Shown: piece after piece, positions 60,343-64,000 of the stretch
Layout of the letters: the number at the start of each line of letters is the position of its first letter
Position numbering within the stretch: position 1 is the stretch's first letter
Source of the DNA: Gimesia benthica
Lineage (GTDB): Bacteria > Planctomycetota > Planctomycetia > Planctomycetales > Planctomycetaceae
NCBI RefSeq assembly: GCF_009720525.1
Contig: NZ_CP043930.1
Coordinates: forward strand, 2,267,501-2,331,500
DNA: 64,000 nucleotides
Direction: 5' to 3'
Translations under genes and position numbers: made by a program
Notes under the pieces: model-generated
What the model was told of the DNA's origin: nothing
The model's database searches: none
Seen by the model: the letters and a program-made list of their open reading frames with translations, nothing else

Positions 60343-60721
60343 AGTGCACTGTGCTTGTGAAACCGGAAGGAATGCTGTTTAGAGCAGATGCAGGACTGAA
60401 ACAGTCCCCCATCCTAACAAGGGGCCCTGGTTAACGCGTCAGGTATTCCTGATTTCTTAAAAATCACGTAAGAACACTTTTTACGCAAGCGTTATAAACT
60501 TCCTAATGATAATACCTTAAGAGAGTCAATTATTCCAGCAGCTTGATCAATCGAATTGCGCCGGTTATGATCAAGAGCATTGGGACAGATTCAAATCAGT
60601 ATTTCCTAAGCAGTTAGACCTGAATCGTGATTCGTCGCGGGATCGAAAATCTTACTTTTTTTGACCGTTGAATTGCGCCGCAAAACAATTTCTGCAGAAA
60701 ATCTAAGGCTTAAATTGTTCA
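60343..60721. other. Divergent intergenic region with promoter and inverted repeat
   Basis: 379 bp without a gene, AT-rich. It contains the promoter candidate and inverted repeat at 60542-60575 directing transcription toward the YrdC-phosphatase fusion, with a leader of about 145 nt. Confidence 0.55.
60542..60575 (+). promoter_or_regulatory. Promoter candidate overlapped by a perfect inverted repeat
   Basis: TTGATC (60543-60548) and TATGAT (60566-60571) with the optimal 17-bp spacer. Both hexamers lie within the arms of an 8-bp perfect inverted repeat, CTTGATCA and TGATCAAG (60542-60549, 60568-60575), so a bound dimer would block both. Candidate operator-promoter of the fusion gene. Confidence 0.45.
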
Positions 60722-61828
60722 ATGACCGAACGGATCAATTTAAAACAGACTGACGATATCCGTGATGTGATCCATCTGGCAGTCCAGTACCTGGCTAAAG
60801 GCGAATTAGTTGCATTTCCAACGGCAACCGCTTATGTGATTGCAGGACAGGCTTTGAGTCCGGATGTCATGCAAAAACTTAAACATCTTGCCGGAAATGA
60901 AGATCCGCTGGTGCTCTGTGTCAAAGATTTTGATGAAGCACAGGATTATCTCCCGGAAATGCCTCCGATTGCCCGCAAACTCTCAAAACGCTGCTGGCCC
61001 GGCCCGATCGTACTGGAACTCGATCGCCCCGGCCCTGACACACTGTTCTCTGAGCTGCCCGCCGAAGTTCAGCAGCAGATCTGCCCTGCAGAGCGTATCC
61101 GACTGCGTGCCCCGGCACATGAGATTATTTTTCAGACCATGCGGCTCTCTCCTTCACCACTGGTTCTACTGAATGAAGACGCTCGTTTTCAGACAGCAGA
61201 CGCCGTGACGGAGGCGTTCGGAGACCAGATCGCCCTGGTTATTGATGATGGCCCATCCCGCTTCGGAGATCAGTCTACCCTGGTCTCAATCAAGGATAAC
61301 CAATGGAGCATTCTCCAACCGGGCGTCGTCACAGATACAACACTGAAACGACTTTCCAGTGAAATTTACCTGTTTGTCTGCACAGGAAACACCTGCCGCA
61401 GTCCGATGGCTGAAGGCCTGTTCCGAAAACTGCTCTCTGATAAACTGGGCTGTCAGGAAGATGAACTGTCGGACCGTGGCTATATTGTCGCCTCAGCGGG
61501 ACTCGCAGCTGCAATGGGAGCCCCTCCCAGCCCCGAAGGCGTCTCGATTCTGGCTGAACAGGGCATTGATATTCAGGCTCATGAAAGTCAACCACTGACC
61601 GAACGCCTACTTGACCAGTCCGATCATCTTTATACGATGACACAAGGACATCGATCCGCGATTCTCGCGGAACGCCCCGACCTGGCAGAAACCGTCAGAT
61701 TACTCTCGCCCAATGGGAAAGATATCTCGGACCCGATCGGTGGAGGCTATCAGTGCTACGTAGACTGTAAACAAGAAATAGAGAACTGTTTAAAGACGAT
61801 TGTCACTCAACTCCATCTCCCTGAGTGA
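60722..61828 (+). CDS. YrdC/Sua5-like domain fused to low-molecular-weight (arginine-type) phosphatase
   Basis: 368 residues in two domains. Residues 1-205 have the YrdC fold (WPGPIVLEL, IRLRAPAHEI, IDDGPSRFGDQSTLVSI) but lack its catalytic signs: PTET is PTAT (33-36), the K-x-R motif is missing (HLAGNEDPLVL) and the SAN motif reads LNED. Residues 214-368 are a low-molecular-weight phosphatase with the P-loop VCTGNTCRSPMAEG (Cys220, Arg226) and general acid Asp337 (DPIGG). Thr224 in CTGNTCRS matches the Thr that gives Bacillus YwlE its phosphoarginine specificity, whereas tyrosine phosphatases have Ile or Leu. Prediction: protein-arginine phosphatase with a non-catalytic YrdC module. rpiB follows, as ywlF does in Bacillus. 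Confidence 0.9.
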   Translation: MTERINLKQTDDIRDVIHLAVQYLAKGELVAFPTATAYVIAGQALSPDVMQKLKHLAGNEDPLVLCVKDFDEAQDYLPEMPPIARKLSKRCWPGPIVLELDRPGPDTLFSELPAEVQQQICPAERIRLRAPAHEIIFQTMRLSPSPLVLLNEDARFQTADAVTEAFGDQIALVIDDGPSRFGDQSTLVSIKDNQWSILQPGVVTDTTLKRLSSEIYLFVCTGNTCRSPMAEGLFRKLLSDKLGCQEDELSDRGYIVASAGLAAAMGAPPSPEGVSILAEQGIDIQAHESQPLTERLLDQSDHLYTMTQGHRSAILAERPDLAETVRLLSPNGKDISDPIGGGYQCYVDCKQEIENCLKTIVTQLHLPE

Positions 61829-62131
61829 AAATTGAGCGAACTGAATTCCCCCCCGCCTGAGTTCTCGTTTTTACGATAAAATATACCTAACATCAGCAGG
61901 TACTCGCTTGCTATAATAGATTAGTAATCATTAACCTTACCTTTATGAAGATACTGTTAACTCTGCACCCGCGAGCTCATTTCACGCACGGTGAATAGAG
62001 TCTCAGTCTGGCCAGCGATTCTGTTAGCCAGGCGTCCTGAGCTCATCAGCCTGCCATAATCCGATTGGTGCTGTATGGAACCTGTGCAGAGGGCTCTCTT
62101 TTTTTGATCATCCAAATATCAAAGAGTTTCG
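61829..62131. other. Intergenic region upstream of rpiB
   Basis: 303 bp without a gene. TATAAT at 61912-61917 is a perfect -10 hexamer, but the position 17 bp upstream shows no -35. No terminator is clear after the fusion gene. Confidence 0.45.
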
Positions 62132-62596
62132 ATGAAAATTGCAGTTGCCAGCGATCACCGGGGATTCTCCACCAAAGCCAAAATCCTCACACTCCTTAAC
62201 CAGTTGGGGCATGTCGCTTACGATTACGGCCCGGAAGATGGAGAGTGCGTCGACTACCCTGACTATGCAGTGAAAGTGGCAAAAGCCATCGGCGACAAGT
62301 CCATAGATCGGGGAATTCTGATCTGTGGTACCGGCATGGGCATGTGCATCGTAGCCAACAAATTTCCGGGAGTCCGGGCAACACCGTGCCACGACGACAT
62401 CACTGCTCAAATGAGCCGCCTGCATAACGATTCTAATGTTCTTTGCCTTTCAGCCGACCTGCTGGGAGACCGACTCGTCAATCGCATGGTAGAAATCTGG
62501 CTCAAGGAAGAATTTGAAGGGGGCCGGCACGCACGTCGACTGGAAAAACTCCACAAGGTCGAAGAAGAAACCATGCACCCTCACGAAGAAGCCTAG
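62132..62596 (+). CDS. rpiB: Ribose-5-phosphate isomerase B
   Basis: 154 residues. Interconverts ribose 5-phosphate and ribulose 5-phosphate. Motifs: MKIAVASDHRGF at the N-terminus, YDYGPEDGECVDYPDYA, LICGTGMGMCIVANKFPGVRA and HDDITAQMSRLHNDSNVLCLS. In the RpiB subfamily the catalytic base is the Cys of the CGTG loop, seen here at about residue 70. LacA/LacB relatives are excluded by context only. Confidence 0.94.
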   Translation: MKIAVASDHRGFSTKAKILTLLNQLGHVAYDYGPEDGECVDYPDYAVKVAKAIGDKSIDRGILICGTGMGMCIVANKFPGVRATPCHDDITAQMSRLHNDSNVLCLSADLLGDRLVNRMVEIWLKEEFEGGRHARRLEKLHKVEEETMHPHEEA

Positions 62597-62883
62597 GCAG
62601 CGCAGCGACAGGGTTTTTACAGGCTCTGCTTGCGCCCATCGCCAGTGTCCATACGACCTTCGGAAATCACCATCCTGCAGCAGGTTTCACCTGTGAAACT
62701 CTTCCGCGGCCTCAGCAAGATAGTCCTCAGTAGTCATAGAATTTCCCTCACTGAATCCTTTTCAAATGGATCAAATCTCTGTATCGTCAACAGAGAGATA
62801 TCAGGGATTTTTTGACCTCTTTTTTCCAGATTTCCGCTGTTCAATCTCTGGGAAAAAGAACTTACACAGAGGGTTTTACGATC

Positions 62884-63270
62884 ATGGATCAGGCCAATTT
62901 AAAATTTACTAAAACTCACGAATGGGTCGGCGTTGAAGGCGAACTGGCAACAGTAGGAATCACGGATTTCGCCGTCAATCAGTTAACCGACCTGGTCTAT
63001 ATTGACCTGCCTGCAGTCGGCTCAACCTGCGAAGCGGGAAAAGTTTTCGGCGAAGTCGAGAGCGTCAAAGCAGTCAGTGACCTCTACTCACCCGTCAGTG
63101 GAGAAATTGCAGAAGTCAACGAATCACTGGTTGATGATCAGGCTCCGCTTTCTGACGATCCGTTTGGCACCGGTTGGATTACTAAAATCAAAATGTCCAA
63201 CCCGGCTGAGCTCGAACAATTCATGGACGCAGACGAATACAAAAAATTCTGCGAATCTGAAGCGCACTGA
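62884..63270 (+). CDS. gcvH: Glycine cleavage system H protein
   Basis: 128 residues from ATG 62884, which gives the family N-terminus MDQANLKFTKTHEWV; the frame is open 24 codons further upstream but without homology. The lipoate is attached to the Lys in GEVESVKAVSDLYSPVSGE (about residue 63). It carries the aminomethyl intermediate between the P and T proteins. Its partner gcvPA starts 189 bp downstream. No gcvT gene is in the window and no glycine riboswitch was recognised upstream. Confidence 0.97.
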   Translation: MDQANLKFTKTHEWVGVEGELATVGITDFAVNQLTDLVYIDLPAVGSTCEAGKVFGEVESVKAVSDLYSPVSGEIAEVNESLVDDQAPLSDDPFGTGWITKIKMSNPAELEQFMDADEYKKFCESEAH

Positions 63271-63458
63271 GAGTTGCTCTGCCACCGACGAACTTCCTGT
63301 ATTCCACTGCGGCAGGCTGAAATAGACAGCCTGCCTGTCGGATCATGATTTCGTGGCAAAATGGAAAAAACACATTACCAATATATTTAGCGCTACTATA
63401 AACCCTCGGGCTGAAGCTTCAGCCATCGTCACCCTCTACATTTATGATTGAGTGAACC

Positions 63459-64000
63459 GTGTCTTATCTCTTCAACACACCAGAACAGCAGCAACAGATG
63501 CTGCAGACTATCGGCGTCGACTCACTGGAAGCCCTGTTCGCGACCATTCCCTCAGACCTGCGACTGGATCGCCCTCTGGATCTCCCCCCTGCTCTGACAG
63601 AAATGGAACTGCAGAAGCATTTCTCTAATCTGGCCAGTCAGAATGTCGGTCCCGGAGACCGCGTCTGCATGCTGGGCGGTGGAGCCTATGACCATTTTGT
63701 GCCGGCGGCCGTCGATGAAATTGCCCGTCGGGGTGAATTTTACACCGCTTACACACCTTATCAGGCGGAAGCCAGTCAGGGAAGCCTGCAGACCTTCTTC
63801 GAATTCCAGTCTCTCATCTGCCAGCTCACCGGCATGGATGTTTCCAATGCGAGCCTGTATGAGGGGGGAACCTGTGTCAGTGAAGCCGCCTTCATGGCGA
63901 TGCGGGTCACGAATCGACACAATCGGGTTGTCCTGCTTGGATCATTGCACCCGGAATATCGACAGGTCGTGGAAACCTATCTGAAACACCTCAACTGCGA
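63459..64000 (+). CDS. gcvPA: Glycine dehydrogenase (decarboxylating) subunit 1, 5' part (cut by window edge)
   Basis: Starts at GTG 63459 with SYLFNTPEQQQQMLQTIG; about 180 codons are in the window. Family segments: AIPSDLR-like TIPSDLRLDRPLDLPPAL, MLGGGAYDHFVPAAVDEIARRGEFYTAYTPYQAEASQG shortened here to its centre AYTPYQAEASQG, and LTGMDVSNASLYEGGT. This is the N-terminal half of the P protein in the two-subunit form; gcvPB should lie beyond the right edge. Works with gcvH upstream. Confidence 0.95.
   Translation, partial: MSYLFNTPEQQQQMLQTIGVDSLEALFATIPSDLRLDRPLDLPPALTEMELQKHFSNLASQNVGPGDRVCMLGGGAYDHFVPAAVDEIARRGEFYTAYTPYQAEASQGSLQTFFEFQSLICQLTGMDVSNASLYEGGTCVSEAAFMAMRVTNRHNRVVLLGSLHPEYRQVVETYLKHLNC

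Noticed and set aside
62597..62883. Glycine riboswitch upstream of gcvH
   Set aside because: The paired aptamer signature with GGAGAG elements is not seen; only a short hairpin near 62680.
1..64000. Mobile elements, CRISPR arrays, restriction or anti-phage systems
   Set aside because: No transposase, integrase, recurrent spacer-repeat units or defence-type nuclease and methylase genes were found; the window is mainly housekeeping with planctomycete-specific families.

Overview
This window is chromosomal DNA from a planctomycete, most likely of the family Planctomycetaceae and perhaps close to Gimesia. That call rests on family content: DUF1559 pilin-like proteins with the H-X9-DG ending, adjacent DUF1549/DUF1553 and DUF1501 proteins, an archaeal-type methenyl-tetrahydromethanopterin cyclohydrolase, and a protein with a histone-H1-like lysine tail. 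The genus is an inference. I see no rRNA, tRNA, CRISPR array, prophage or insertion sequence.

Layout. 1-2.6 kb (minus strand): the start of an NhaC-type antiporter and a histidine kinase/response regulator pair. 3-11.4 kb (minus): mnmG, ruvB, two paralogous zinc-ribbon membrane proteins, yebC and a large TPR protein. 11.7-17.6 kb (minus): nusA-infB-rbfA plus a degenerate endonuclease-III-like protein with a lysine tail, preceded by a structured leader. 18.3-19.8 kb (plus): a secreted TPR protein. 19.8-25.7 kb (minus): rpmF-plsX-fabD-acpP-fabF, the core fatty acid and phospholipid initiation genes, followed by a ketosynthase-like protein lacking its catalytic Cys and one His. plsX carries an apparent one-base frameshift.

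25.9-40.2 kb is planctomycete-specific: a secreted TPR-like protein, a DUF1559 gene broken by a 5-bp tandem duplication, a small lipoprotein, a SpoIIE-type phosphatase with a small overlapping gene, a tightly packed DUF1559-DUF1559-DUF1549/1553-DUF1501-EF-hand gene set, a GT87-like membrane glycosyltransferase and a secreted metallopeptidase-like protein. 40.4-49.4 kb holds a ceramidase-like protein, aconitase, a RluA-type pseudouridine synthase, soluble transhydrogenase, MsrP and a Bax-inhibitor-1 protein.

49.7-59.6 kb (plus) contains a fused 5-oxoprolinase, a cyclophilin and a D-glutamate-cyclase-family protein, then a compact set of a DapA-family aldolase, mch, a RimK-like ATP-grasp ligase and an inositol-monophosphatase-family enzyme. 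60.7-64 kb encodes a YrdC-like/protein-arginine-phosphatase-like fusion, rpiB, gcvH and the start of gcvPA. The last set resembles the Bacillus ywlC-ywlE-ywlF neighbourhood, with the first two genes fused and the YrdC half stripped of its catalytic signature.
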